Below are positions 35,431-48,094 of a stretch of DNA of 64,000 nucleotides, one piece after another. The stretch is from Fasciolopsis buskii (lineage: Eukaryota > Platyhelminthes > Trematoda > Plagiorchiida > Fasciolidae). The notes beneath the pieces were generated by a model. That model did not search any database. It had not been told where the DNA came from and was given only the letters and a program-made list of their open reading frames with translations. Every line of letters starts with the position of its first letter. Position 1 is the first letter of the stretch. A program made the position numbers and the translations under genes. The DNA lies in contig LUCM01000663.1 in assembly GCA_008360955.1 (NCBI GenBank), positions 376,968 to 440,967 on the forward strand. The letters are read 5' to 3'.

Positions 35431-37519
35431 TCAGTATACTTGCACGACAACAGGGCAGGGGATATAGGGGTAATATAATTCGGTGAATCCGCGAAGACGC
35501 ATCTGGTGAGCAGGCAGTTCACCTAAGCAGGGAGGCAAAAAATTGCGGAGAGTAGATGCATAGATTTGCGAATCGATTGCGATGCAGCAGAAACAGGATG
35601 GAATATCGGGAAGGTAATCCTCAGGCACCAGACGCAGTGTGCTTGGCTCTGGTGCGAATAATATATTGTAGTCTTTGTGGAGAAGGTTCGGTTCACTAGG
35701 TTACAACGGGGCTGGAGAGCACAAGGGAGAAACCGAGCCAGCTATACAACAGTAATTTGGAAATCTGGGCAGAGATCCCCGAAGTACATAACGACAAGTG
35801 TTCATAACCCTGGCAGTAGCAGGAAAACGCGCCATAATTCTGCAAACTGCCTGGAATTGCTGTTTCTCTGGTGCCCGAGGGCCGGGTGCGCCCTGAGTAG
35901 TGTAACATGAATAATGTTAATAATGTATATTCCTCGATCTATGAGGGGCATGCACAAGGCAAGATCAAATTTTTACAAGGATGATGCACAGGAAATGTGA
36001 ATAATAGGGATCAAAAGGGATAAGGGGGAAATTTTAGTTTAAGCAAAATGAACGTATCGGCATTACAGGCAGTGCGATATGGAGGTAGACAATGAAAATT
36101 CTGGGCGCGCAGAGAAAGTACCCGTTTGCACAATGGGAGACAATAGTGCTTTTGTATTATTATCCAGGCCAACAAAACGCCAAAGCGAACTGGTCTGCAG
36201 GATGGGTCAATCAAACCAATCGAGCATGTTTTCTGGGCATAGTTGTACTAAGGGACAGTTGAGTTCATTCAGCAAATCGGCCACCCACCTAAAAATGCAA
36301 GAACGCTATCAACTGTCTCTAGCCCGTATGATCACTTTGAATTAGTCTCCCTTGGCAACTTTGTGAGAGGATGTTCATATGGCAGATATGTGGGACGAAA
36401 ACTGTTTGGGAGTGCCCTGATGATCTCAATGATAACTTTTTGTGAAAAGGTTTTCTGGCTGGTTGCAGAGAATTTGGGAATAAATTTCTCAATGTGCCTC
36501 TCCCCGAACGACATTAATCGGAAGAAAGAGTTATAAGAGCTTTCAGGCGCAACGAAAATGTGTCACGGCATCTTACTACGTGAACGGTGGAATGGAGGAG
36601 ATGGCAATAACAACAGTAGGATGCTGTCGGCCGGGGCTGGGTTTGCAACCCTGAAGCCAGTATCTAGCCGGATGACTGACGACGTTCAGATAGCAGCTAC
36701 TGATAATGAACGGAGTCTGGCGGTTTGCTAAAGTAGGCATCGGTGCTATGACTCCAGGAGAGCTGGCGTCTGCAGAGTGTCACCTCACTCGAGCGCTACT
36801 ATCCGAGAGCTCCAATGTACGGGCGAGAGCGACGGAAGAGGGTCGATACCGATGATTGGTTGCCTGACAAGGTTACAACCCAAACTGGTAGAATATTCGC
36901 TCGGTATTTAGCGGACCGAATATCTTTAAATTAAGCTTCGAATCAAACCAATCAATCATTCCTCCACCCGGACACCATGTCGTTGATTTGCTTGTGCAAC
37001 ATACGCGTGCAGCGGAGAGGCAAGCACGAAAACGTCACGTGCTGAGAACAATACGTGACCAATTTTTGGTCCTTGAGCGGAAGAGCGACAGGAAAACGAG
37101 TGATCAAGGGGTCCATGCAATGCCAGAGGCCTAGGACTGTGGTGGGAAGAAAACGTATGTCCCCTCATTCCTAAATGCACAATGACTCCTACATGTTAGC
37201 CGTACGGCATGACCAACATCGACTATTTTGGTTTCCTACTGGTAGGATGCAGCGAACAGGCCTGCCTCTGGCAAATCGAGAAGTATACAATATTATTAAA
37301 AACGTTGCGCAATTATGAATTCTGAGGCCATGAATGAGCAAGGAATCGTTCTTGCGAGCGCTGCAACACTTCAGGAACAGGCAATACTTGCTGTTTATCA
37401 TTTACTCCGACAATGACTGAAACATATTACAGCTAATCGAGAAATATTGCGCTGAAAGCGGGGCTTCCAGCTGGGAACACGGGAATATAAAACCGCAACG
37501 CTCGACACTCAGTGGCAGT
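35431..37519. other. Unannotated stretch
   Basis: No exon or element motif recognised. 36.6-36.9 kb is GC-rich without an ORF. Confidence 0.45.
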
Positions 37520-37912
37520 TTAGCCCCGCACGCCAGTCGTTATGGAAGGGTGTGGGAATGTTGGATCAGATTTGTCCGATAGATAATGACCCCGCTGATG
37601 AGACAACAGACACTCGGCGACCAAACTAAAAGTAGTGTTAACCCAAGTGGAAAGAACGACATACAACCATCCATTAGTGAGTGCATCCCCTAGCAACTTC
37701 ATCCATTTCGCCTTGATCTCTGGTGACTTCTTAGCATTGCGGTCCTGCATTAGTCTCGTGGAATCCGCTAAACTTCATGCGGTTTAACTCCAGGGTTAAA
37801 AATGAGCCACTTACTTGAAAAGTGTCCCGGAGAAGGTGGCTTTGAGAATACGTGACAGCTGTGCGACCCCGACAGGCAGAAACAACAAAAAGCCGATTAG
37901 GTAATGCGACAT
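37520..37912 (-). CDS. Possible membrane-protein exons (unrecognised)
   Basis: Exon a, 37,912-37,815, runs from an ATG: MSHYLIGFLLFLPVGVAQLS, very hydrophobic, ending in a GTAAGT donor at phase 2. A 60-nt intron would end at CACGAG (37,755), and exon b continues in the matching phase with LMQDRNAKKSPEIKAKWMK and a second hydrophobic stretch WLYVVLSTWVNTTFSLVAE. The frame stays open to 37,520; the true donor is unknown. I do not recognise the family. The acceptor is weak, so this may be chance. Confidence 0.3.
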
Positions 37913-38879
37913 ATTGGTGTTCTCAAACTAAGACGTTCATGTCGGTTCATTGCATCTCGGCATCGTGTATTGAGCGACTACCAGTCACGGTTGACTTTTA
38001 AAGACGGTTATTCTTAGAACATCAAAGGGAACACCAAAACTTGACGTGCTTTGCGCAAGTTTTCTAAAAGAAAGGGAGCATCGGAAGATACGACAACTTC
38101 TAAAAGCAAACGGAAAGCCAAGTTTCAAAGGCGGAGAATGGGAACAGCAGCTCATCGGCTAGCTCATGTTCATCTTGTTTTCACCCACTGGTTCTTTTTA
38201 TTGAACGTTGAAGGTTATGTGACATTTTCCGATAGATCTTTGGACCAACAAACTCTCAGGAATCAATAATCGATTAAATAAATTAATTTATCTCATATAC
38301 CAACTGTGGGGAAGCCTTGCGCTGAGATTTACTCTCACGAATACGATATATTTCAGGAAGCACAGAATTAGTTTCCTGCTGTAATACACTGCAATTTCAA
38401 ACCCGTATTCTGTCAGTCAACTTCCCAGCTAATCCTTCTTGAGCACTTATCAAGAAAGCCAAATATTGACTAATTTCACATCCAAGGTCATGCACGCACA
38501 TGTCAAGACGACCAAATCGACATCTACACATAGAACGTGGTTTCCATGAGACCCAGTTACCCCCGATCAGTTTCTGGACAAACTGCATCTTAGCGGCCGT
38601 TAGCAACAATGAAAAAGAGGTCACGAGTACAAGAAACGAAAGAGGCTATTCCATGGCCCGCTCCACTGAAGAATTCAGTGATTTTTTGCCCCTGGAGCAG
38701 CATGACAACGGCAGGGTTTGGGTGTAAAAAGCTGATCATCTGCCCTGAATTTCAAACTTTGGTGGGCGGTGTAAAGCATTACTAAATAAAGTCCTTCGAA
38801 AACACTGTTGGTATCGCAATGGAGATCACTGTCATACAGATGAATTTGATGCTTTGTTCTGCGCTTCTTTCCTTATGCT

Positions 38880-39090
38880 TAAAGGGCTTTTGTTTCCATT
38901 CACAACGGATCCTCTTGAATCACATGCGCATTTCTGTGCAATGACACCAGTCCTGGCTTTGATCCCTTATTGAGGCACATTCGATGCTTTTTAGTGCTTT
39001 TATATTGATTAAATATGTAATTTAGTTCTGCATAGCTCACTATTCACGCATTATTTGGATATGGGATTCCAGTTCAGCTACGCATTGCCA
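38880..39090 (+). repeat. Diverged repeat S, copy 1
   Basis: Weak alignment with 53,660-53,880: the blocks ATCCTCTTGAATCACATGCG and GGGATTCCAGTTCAGCTACG recur in order as ACCCTCAAGAACCACATGC and GGGATTCAACTTAGCTGCG. Nature unknown. Confidence 0.35.
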
Positions 39091-39869
39091 AAACATTCCT
39101 TATTAAACATTTTTGCATTATCAGAATACAAGCAACAGCAAACAGGATACCGACAGAGGGCCCTAAGATTTCATTTATAGAGGACGATTGATAACAATGG
39201 GTATATTTCTCGAAATTTAAGAGTCATGCGCAAAGCAAGATCAAGTTTACACAAAGGTGGCACAGTGGAAACCATAAACTTTGGTCATAAAGATGTAGTG
39301 TCTGTGCTCTCATGAACATGACCCGCAATAAGATAGGCTAAACACGCGTTTTCGGGCTTCAAAGCAGAGCTAGATATCTATCACCGAAACTTTGTGGTGC
39401 TGAATACGAGTCGCACACTGCGAGTCAATCCGTGTTTAAACGCATCAAAGGTGCGCATCCCCGGCGCATAATTTGGCTGGGAAGAAATGGTGGATGGTAT
39501 CTACGACCTTCCAGCCCCGCGAAACGGCCAGGCTTTTGCGGGCGTTCAAACCGTCGGACGTAACTGATCCACCCGCGATAACTGAGACTTTCCAATTGTC
39601 CGCCCCGCGATAACTGGTAACAAACGCTGTTAAATGTAAGCTGTTATTAGTTTTCACCGTGATAAAAAAGTGATCAATCAGAAGGAGCAAAGCGAGGAGG
39701 ATAATATTGAGGTCATTTTGTACAGAAAAATAAAAAATGTCCATTCAGCATGCCAAACCCGTAAAAGGTATTGGCTGTGATAGTGAAAATGACCTTTCGT
39801 ATTGCGTATTTTCGTTAATGGCTGGGAAATTGAAAATGTATATAAATATCTATCTGCCCCAGGATAGCA

Positions 39870-40480
39870 AAGATGTCTACCTAAATATAATTTACGTATA
39901 TATATATATGTATAAATATGTGTATATACATGTAAACACACGTACGCACCAAGGTGATGTAACATTTCTATACATTTTTGCTGCGTAATCGTCACATGAA
40001 TTGCGTTTGTCGATTTTATGCGTTTAGTTATGACTAAAATCGATATAAAGTGGCCAAAATGTGTATATGTACATAAGTGTATCCGTCTACATATACATAT
40101 AGAAACGAAAACATGTAAATAAATAGATGTGCACCTACAGGTATATAATATGGACATTTGCATGGCGGGACTTGATAATTCCATATACGTGTGTATAGCA
40201 GGCACATGCGTATATGTAATTATATATATATACATAAATCTATATATATATACAGCTATGTATGTTTCCACTAGACATGTACATCATATACGTTGTTGCG
40301 TCGACATGCACAAGAAACCTATTAAATAAATGTTCTTAAACATTTGTGGCCCCATGTGCGGAGACTACATATGCATATCTCGGTATAGCAATTAACGTCA
40401 ACGCAAGCAAGTAGTTCCTTATCTGAAAATATATGCATTTATCCGTTAACCACTCGGTCGTACGACATATGCATATATTG
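39870..40480. repeat. AT/GT-rich simple-sequence region
   Basis: Long runs of alternating purine-pyrimidine built from TATA, TATGTA and TACATA units (for example 39,896-39,935 and 40,210-40,262). The 197-codon minus-strand frame across it (40,271-39,678) is rich in Tyr, Ile and Thr because of the repeat and is not a gene. Confidence 0.75.
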
Positions 40481-40970
40481 CAGTTCGCCCCATCAGGTAG
40501 TCATACTAACGTTAAATGCCCAACGGCAAAACGTACGACCCCTCTGCCAACCCCGTGTCATGTCTATCGCCATCTGCCTTTGGTCAGGTATATGTGGCGA
40601 ACGACACCTATAAGCATCCCTAATCAAGCGCCAACCTGTCTGCTTTAGCATACACTTCTGGAATTCGCATGCGTACAGTAGACTAGTTTCACCACTCCGA
40701 AACCAATGAGCACCGGAACCCCAACCTTTGTTGCGCACGTGAAAGAAGACTCACGTACCAACAACCCAATACACAAAATGAAGTCATAACAGAAATAACC
40801 GATTTTGGAAGTCAGTGACAGCAATCAAATAGTGGTGGCCCCATAGGGGCCGTGGGGGCGTTCTCGGTAATTCCGTCCCTCCCGCGGTCCTTGTTCCTTG
40901 CACATCCGTCGTCTTCCGTTGGCCTCCAGGGTCCTCTTCATCCGTCCAACGTCATCTTGGGCTCTTCAGG

Positions 40971-42219
40971 TTAACCGGCGATGAAAATGGTGAATATTGG
41001 TATTAATAACTCTTCCGTGCGGCGCAGTATTCGCGAGAAAACATCAAAAAGCGTGGATCTCATTGACAGACCACGCCTCAAATGCCTATTTTCTATCTCA
41101 ACCTTATTAGTCGTAAAAATACCAAAATTTAGCGCCCACTTTACACTGTACATAGCCCACGTAGACTCATACGGCAGCCACGCACGTTGAAGGTGCGTAA
41201 GCGCCGATGGACACCGAACTCCTATTGCAGCCTTAAACCTGTCAAAGTCGACCTTTGTAGACGCAAACACTAAATTGCGCATTCACTGATGAATGCGCTT
41301 TCTGTCCTTTTCGACGCTTACCGGAAAGCCACCCCAGCGGCGACGCATGTCCATGAGGACATGAAACCGACAAAATATTACAAATGCTCCCTGGTATGCC
41401 GCTTGAAAGGCGTTCAACTGCGCCAAGCTGCGGTCAACGATTACCGTTCTAACCTTACCCGTCGCGGGCAACATATACTTCATAGCAATAATCGCCCTGC
41501 GGTAGCTTGCTCCGCATTCGTTAGGGAGCAGAGCATAAAACAATGACCGCCCTAACCCACTATCGTCTACTATTATCGCATGCCACAGCACGTACCCACC
41601 GCAGTTAAGCTGGTCGGTCGCTTCTGCTAACATCATCTCGCAGTAACGTTCAGCTAAATGCCTGACAATATCAGGCACGAAAAACGCAAATCTAACTACA
41701 TCCTCCAGTTTGAGTAACCTGAGACTACCGTGTCCACGCAATAAGTCTTTTACGCGAACGACGTCGTTCCGGTCATCCATTACCCGGAATTAAAGCCCAA
41801 GACTATCAATATCCCGAACTTTAACTAGGCGGTTGAACTTATCCCGCGCATATCGACAAACCTTTCTAGAATTTCCAAAAATTTTCATTATGCTAATTAC
41901 GTGCGCCTAATGTTCTGGGGTTAGCTTACGATTGCGCGCGTAACAACGGTCATGAGACCGATGGAAGGAAATATTGTGTTGGAGACAACTTCCCACCACT
42001 TGATATTGCTTGCTAACTGCAAGCAACATGACGAATGCCAAACAGTCAATATTTGGAAACCTGCAAATAAATATTACTTGAAAAGATAACACACTCACCG
42101 ACGACCGCTTTGATTTCTGCGACGCTTGTCGACGCAGCAATATCTGATCCTATCGTAAGGAAAAGAAGAGGGAAGAGACCGTGAATGCTGTCGAAGCCAA
42201 TTTCCGACGCTGACGCCAT
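40971..42219 (-). pseudogene. Mutator-like (MULE) transposase-derived gene with a 38-nt intron and three in-frame stops
   Basis: Exon 1 is placed from an ATG at 42,219 to a GTGAGT donor after 42,099; the intron is 42,098-42,061 (38 nt, ending TTTGCAG); exon 2 runs from 42,060 to about 40,971. Exon 2 shows NIDCLAFVMLL, SCLQHNISFHRSHD, CYARNRKLTPE, VRDIDSLGL, then the MULE core: ILWHAIIVDDSG region (LWHAIIVDDSG), FYALLPNE, VIVDRS, FCRFHVLMDMRR (the C-x2-H motif), and the helical tail ending NKVEIENRHLRR. Stops: TAG at 41,907-41,909, TAA at 41,790-41,792, TGA at 41,283-41,285, all in one unshifted frame. The exon-1 frame that fits the junction is not the ATG frame, so exon 1 may hold a frameshift. 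Such proteins move MULE DNA transposons or are domesticated as ZSWIM/FAR1-like factors. Confidence 0.78.
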
Positions 42220-45200
42220 GATATTTATAAAACGACGTCAGCGCCTTATGCTGAAAAACCCTAAAATCAGATTCAAAATCGGAAAAACTAGCATAAAACC
42301 GCGAACTTAACGTCTAAACAATTCAGAATCATCAACATGGGCAGCAGTAGCGTGCGCACAAACAGCCATGAGAGCCATATGAGCACAAGCGACGCAATTT
42401 CCGGTTCCACCTAAATTTATACCCATAATCGTCCGTTTAAACAAAGATCACGTTAATCAGATTACTATTTTCCTAATTTCCGAAAAAAGCCCAATAACAT
42501 GTTCATTCCATTTCCGTAACAATTCTTTTTTAGCTTCACAGAAGCGACTTTTCAACGTGAAAGTTTCGTCCCTAACAACGGTGGATGTTTTCAAATGGCC
42601 GGGTTCTTCAAAAATCAGGGGGTTAATATGGTAGAGATGAACATAAATATGGATGTAATAACGGGACGGAGAAGAGTGAAACTCACACTGGATATCATAT
42701 GAGGTGGATGGAGAATGGTAATTAACAACATTCGATAGTCAAAATAATGCTTAAGATGTTACAGCGGGAAAAATTCAAGGTTGCATCAAACAATTTACGG
42801 GACTTAAATATATGAAGAATTGCGGAGAGAGAGACAAAGGAACTTACAGAAATGGTCATTGAACTTATGCGGCTGGGAGCGCATTGCGATATTTGGCGGG
42901 AAGAATATCAGTACGTATAAGATTTACAGTCAATACTCAAGTACATTTGCCATGAATGACGTGTGTGTTGTCCTAGTTTAATATCGGAGATTACGGTGTT
43001 CTGTGGCAGTAGGGGACGGGCGGTTCGGGGATTGCGCGGCATTTCAGTAGTGTTAATAACTGTTTGAAAAATCGTGATGGTCCATCTGGGATGAGGCACC
43101 CGGAGCGCTCACTAGCGTGGCTTGGCTTGACTTAGGGTAGCGCAGCCAGGTACTGGAGCATCAGATCCGGATAGAAGCTTCGTAACGGGGATAGACAATC
43201 AGCACAAAGGATGGAGTGGGGCTTTCGGCGATAGTTTGTGTTGCATCTATGGTCATTAACGTACCTGGAGAAGAGCCAGAGAGAAAGGGGCCATTCTGGA
43301 ATTTGTTCCATCTGGTTTTAAGGTAAGTAAACAAAAAATGGGAACAGTGATAACAGCCAGTTTCTTACAACGATTACAGGGACCAGACAACGGTCATGAA
43401 ACAGGCAGGGGGTAGTTTCCGTTGACGGGACGTGTGCGAGAAACAACGGCTGCTTTCTCCCTATAGACCATATGGCTCAGTCAGTCCTGCGCTTTACGGT
43501 ACTTATTTGAAACGCGTTCCCCTTCCATCTTCCAACATCTCCACAGATGTAGATTACAGTGGTCTGATAGGACGGCCAGCGCAATGGTTAGGGAATATAG
43601 TCCCTATTTATTTTGTTTGTGGAACCCTTCTGGTCTACGGGCTCGGTGTACATGCTACATGGAGTCAATTATAACGGATCATGTGATCTGCCGCCCATGT
43701 TTACTACTTCCAATTGCCAGGAAAGGGTATAACTGAATGGGTCGCGGGTGGCAGCATGGGATGGATTTTAGGACAATATTTGCCACGAGAAGCCATAGAG
43801 AGGATTGAAGGGAGAAGCATGAGAATATTAGAATCCGTAATTTGCGTTTGAACAGGACGACAGAAACTTGTACCACATAGTAGTTTCAGTAAGCTTGCAT
43901 GAATAACTAAGAAAGAAGAACGACGGCGGTTGTTATAAACGTCAGCATACGCACCAGGTGTGTAGTTGGGATGACAGGGGTGTGTTGAATGATAGAAGGG
44001 TGGGTGGTGAAGTCCGATGAGCTACTTCCCAAGAGCGTCCAACAAAGTAGCGAAATGCTTATGTACCAAGCATGGGCGGCGTGGGGCTTCCCATTTCACA
44101 GGGTCAGGTCTAGGCTGAAGGCAGACATATCCATTGTAGAAAGTGGCCCATTCCTTCGCAGCCCGAGTCTGCTTTGGTTTCTGGGGTCAACCTGATCCAG
44201 CAGACCTTTTCTTTTTTATTAAAGAGGCATGATTGAGCCCATATAGGTATTTTCCATAATTCATCCGTCTGACCGTAGTTTTCCGCGTTGTTTTTTCGCA
44301 ACTGTTGGGGATGGTCTGCTTTCCCCACGTTCGGAGATGCTGAAAAAAGCCTGTCGCAGTCATTCGGGTTTTTGCATGGACTATAGAAACAAAAGTGGGG
44401 ATAAGCAAGCACACGGAGGATGGTGGCTTATGCCGTAAAACACAGACCTGTACGTAGGGCTCCGTCATCATCAACGCCTTGTCTTACTTTCGTTAACGAG
44501 TGTTGCTTGAAACTTACTAATGTGGACTTGTCTGTTGCATAAGCGAATCACATCGTCTGTGTGACGTGGACAGATTTTCCTTTTTTATAAATGAAACTAA
44601 GCTGGGTACGCAAGGGAGAGGAGTATACCTGATTCACCTTAGCAGGTTACTGGGGAGCAAGATGAATAAGCAGGAAGCGTAAAAGGAACCTCGAATATGT
44701 TCTCTGATGAAATGTCCACCTGAATGATAATGGGCATTATTATCGGCCACCTCAGGAGTAACCCTTGAAGGAGGCTACTTTAGGGACCTAAAATGTCTAA
44801 ACCGAAGTCAGTTATAAGTTTTGACAAGAACCTGATCGTAGGTATATAGTTTTAAACAGTTCCGAAGAAAAATAGAGCCAGCCATTGGCATTTTCTCCTT
44901 ACGCACCAACCACTCATTATTGCATGCTCTCTTTGGAAAAAATCCTGTTTTGTTGTTTCATAGAATCAACTTGGCGGAATCAATCCCACGGCTTGAACTC
45001 TTGCCATTGCCATGAGCTTGAGTTGGCTGTTGGTTGACTTCGTTTGACCCCGTTCGTCGTCCACAAGTTATCAGAATTCGCACTAGAAAGGGCTGAAAAG
45101 AAGACTGTTGAGGCTTGATTATTTTATATAATAGTATTTGTCCCGGATAGAACTGCGGTAGTCTGGTTCAGGATCTGTTTTGATTTCTGTCTTCTAAGTT

Positions 45201-46620
45201 GCTACGTTTCACTGAAGCGTTTGCTCCAGGGGTTCAAAATAGTGTTCGTTATGGATTTGGGTAACTGCTTTTCTGGTGGAGTTTTGGTAGGTCCGCCTAA
45301 AATGGCCATTTTTTGGAATAGTTTGGCAAATCGCTGTATCTTCTGAGCGCTGGAAACAAGCGTCTATTTTAGCGGACTAAACTAGTAAGTCTGTGGCATA
45401 CCTGGTAAACATAGACCGCCTACACCGAATGCAAGTTCCAACCTGGGGCGGGGGATCGTCAATCAAGCAACAGCGGAAGTAGTCATGGCGACCAGTTTAT
45501 TTACGGATTTGGCTCTCCAGCGAAAGCAATCGTGTATGCTTTCGGAAGTCAATTTCTAAATGCTTGCAGCACCTAGTAACCTGCGTGTCCCTTGGGAATG
45601 GGAAACAATTGCTTTTTTAATCAAAGGGAGTGGTTTTGACTGCATGCCCAACCCAGAAAACGCCACAATTGAGGCATTAGTTTTTGCATTTCCAACAATT
45701 TCAGGGCTGTTTTTACCGGATTTCAAAGGTCTGGACGGTGGTCGCAAAATGTTGTGCAGATATTCCGCAGCAAATAGCTCACCAGAGCAGTCTTAATTCA
45801 TGGGCCAGGCCACTGTAGCAGAGAATGGACAGGCAGTAAAATTGGGCTTGAGCTGCGGGTACTAAAACAAATTCGGCCATCTAATCTGCAACGAATATGG
45901 ATAGGAGGTTTGTGAAATCGAGCAACTTGAGGAAGGTAAAGTAAAAGCTTTGGGCCAAAGAAACTTGGTTCCGATGGTGACAGTAGCCTAAACACATTGG
46001 CCGAGATGAGGGAATTTGAGTCAATTCAAACATAGGCAGGGAAGCATTCAGTACAGTGGGCAGCTTCCTAGCGACAGACGGTCGGCTGTGCAGTGTTTTT
46101 ACAAACAAAGGGACACAAGTATATAGCCGCAGCCAAAAATAAATTTTGTTGATAACAAAGTGACCTGTCGGAAAGTATAGAAGAGATTTTGAACGGAATG
46201 AGTGGGGGTCATGTGTGACAATCATCCAAGGACCAATGGAAATTAGTAGTGAGTGAAACTTTGCTGGGTGTAAATTCAACATGTTGGCCGATGTAACCGG
46301 AGATAGGAATTGCAAAATGACTGGGCCGACGAGTAAGATTCAAACCTGTCGTAAGTTGCCTCTTGTACGTGCACCAGCAATGTTTCACCATTCGACATGG
46401 GATTGCCTCAGGCTTGACGAAGACCGAAGAATAAAGCAAAGTCCTCTGTAGGTGTATTACTGGAGTCCGTGAATTTTGGCCATGCACTGTGTAATCATAT
46501 TTCCTAATGGGATGACCAAAGTAAAATATTCATTTGTTTACAAGGGACAGAGCAAAATAAAAGCAGAAAATAACAGGCGCAACACTATGAAGGGGCTGCA
46601 GATTCTTAGTTCCTCCCACA
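42220..46620. other. Unannotated stretch upstream of the MULE gene
   Basis: Apart from the 144-codon frame at 45.9-46.3 kb, only short frames. No terminal inverted repeat matching the region right of the MULE coding part was noticed by eye. Confidence 0.45.
45881..46315 (-). CDS. Unrecognised ORF, 144 codons
   Basis: Hydrophobic stretches near INKIYFWLRLYTCVPLFV and at the end (FTFLKLLDFTNLLSIFVAD). No family recognised. Status open. Confidence 0.15.
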   Translation of the reverse strand: MQFLSPVTSANMLNLHPAKFHSLLISIGPWMIVTHDPHSFRSKSLLYFPTGHFVINKIYFWLRLYTCVPLFVKTLHSRPSVARKLPTVLNASLPMFELTQIPSSRPMCLGYCHHRNQVSLAQSFYFTFLKLLDFTNLLSIFVAD

Positions 46621-47166
46621 ATGTCCCACTTGTTACATCATGCTTTTTATCTGCCCCTCCTGCACATGAGTTATGTTGTTGTTCTGTTGATCTCATTGGA
46701 GAAAAATTATTATGAAATTTTGATTAGCCACGGAAAACCTCGACAGTCATATCTGTATTACTATGGTTATACTTATTGTGATTTAGGCAACTGGCATGTC
46801 TTCTTCCACAAGCCATTCATCGGCTTCCAGTTGGCCGATGACTTCAAGGATTTTTCTGCGCTGGACCTAAATCACCCAGATTTTGTTCGTTGTATTGAAT
46901 ATAACCAAAAACCTCCCAAGTGGTTGTTCCGTTCGCACCAGTTGGGCTGGTGCTACAAAAAGCATCACTCTTTAATTGAAGCTTTCTTTAGCTTCTGGCG
47001 TTCTGACCTCGGAAAATCAAACATTATCAACCGCTGTGTAGGAGACCTTAATATATCTAGTCATTCAAACCTACTCCACACATGCATCCTGTCTGCTCGT
47101 CTTCCCAAAATCACTATTCAGCTCTCGGTAGCAAAGCCCAGGGTGGCAACATCATTCAGTCACTGA
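46621..47166 (+). CDS. Unrecognised ORF, 181 codons
   Basis: Begins MSHLLHHAFYLPLLHMSY with a hydrophobic stretch to about residue 26, then a region rich in Tyr, Phe, His and Trp (YLYYYGYTYCDLGNWHVFF; KPPKWLFRSHQLGWCYKK). No family recognised. One ORF of this length is about what chance gives in 64 kb of six frames, so coding status is open. It overlaps by 11 bases a converging 183-codon ORF. Confidence 0.25.
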   Translation: MSHLLHHAFYLPLLHMSYVVVLLISLEKNYYEILISHGKPRQSYLYYYGYTYCDLGNWHVFFHKPFIGFQLADDFKDFSALDLNHPDFVRCIEYNQKPPKWLFRSHQLGWCYKKHHSLIEAFFSFWRSDLGKSNIINRCVGDLNISSHSNLLHTCILSARLPKITIQLSVAKPRVATSFSH

Positions 47167-47707
47167 TCATATCGGAACGTCGGGAAAACAATTCTTTTGC
47201 AGCTCTGGAGGAAGAAAAAATCGGCAGAATGTTGCGAGCGGTCAAAGGGGCTATAGAAACTTCTGAATTTGTCAGCCACTCCTTTGTAAGGAAATAGGAC
47301 GTCATTCGTTCAAAGCAAAACGCCGAAGTCATAAATCTGTTCTCTGAATGGGATGTACTGCCTTCATTAGTGGGCTCCTGTTCAACCTCCTCAGGAATGA
47401 GCCTGTGAAAGGGGAACCTGCGGTCGTCGTCTATGTGCTCGACAAGCCATTTGTTTCTCTGCCGGACCCTCAGCCTGCTGTCTGTTAAATGAGACGTATG
47501 CGGATATTTCCTGGCACACCAATTCAGTTCTACAAACCACCCCTGGTTCCGAACTCCCAAGGCAGCTTGCTGATGGTCGCAGTACCTACCAGCCTTTATC
47601 AGCGATTTGACAAGCAGGTGGCTCATTGCAACCACTGACCGAAATCCATGTATTTCACGTTGGACTCCCTCTCGTAGACATCCCTGTCTCACTTTCCTAA
47701 ACTGCAC
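47156..47707 (-). CDS. Unrecognised ORF, 183 codons
   Basis: A charged, soluble-looking frame (DSRLRVRQRNKWLVEHIDDD; IPEEVEQEPTNEGSTSHSEN). The open frame starts at GTG; an ATG occurs later near 47,626. No family recognised. It could be a long exon or chance. Confidence 0.22.
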   Translation of the reverse strand: MQFRKVRQGCLREGVQREIHGFRSVVAMSHLLVKSLIKAGRYCDHQQAALGVRNQGWFVELNWCARKYPHTSHLTDSRLRVRQRNKWLVEHIDDDRRFPFHRLIPEEVEQEPTNEGSTSHSENRFMTSAFCFERMTSYFLTKEWLTNSEVSIAPLTARNILPIFSSSRAAKELFSRRSDMISD

Positions 47708-48094
47708 TCGCTAGTTTCGTTATCCATGTTATGAAGATTTTCTTAAAATAATTGCAAAGCCTGACCGGTATGCGCATATCATTTGATCAACTAGGTGGTA
47801 ATTAGTTAAATTTCTTGAATCATGAGTATCGTTGGTGTTCAGAAGTGCGACATATCCTTACCTCCAGATTTCTGCTTTATTAATTCATCTGCACTGTCAC
47901 ATTCGTAGATACCAACTATCCCAGATAAACCTAATAAGAGCCAAACCTTTGCAGTTGACTTACATCTCACTTCTTAAAGGATGCGCTTTTAACCAGTTTC
48001 CGTAACCAACAAAAAATACACTTCATTCCACCAATATATTAAGCTGTCCCAAACGGGCGTTCATGAAGCAACCGATTAATCTTGCAGAACCCAC

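Noticed and set aside
39678..40271. 197-codon minus-strand frame
   Set aside because: Its composition (Tyr, Ile, Thr runs) comes from the TATA/TACA simple repeat.
40845..40860. GGCCCC-ATA-GGGGCC hairpin as a terminator
   Set aside because: No T-tract, and intrinsic terminators are not expected in an animal nuclear genome; probably chance in a GC-rich patch.
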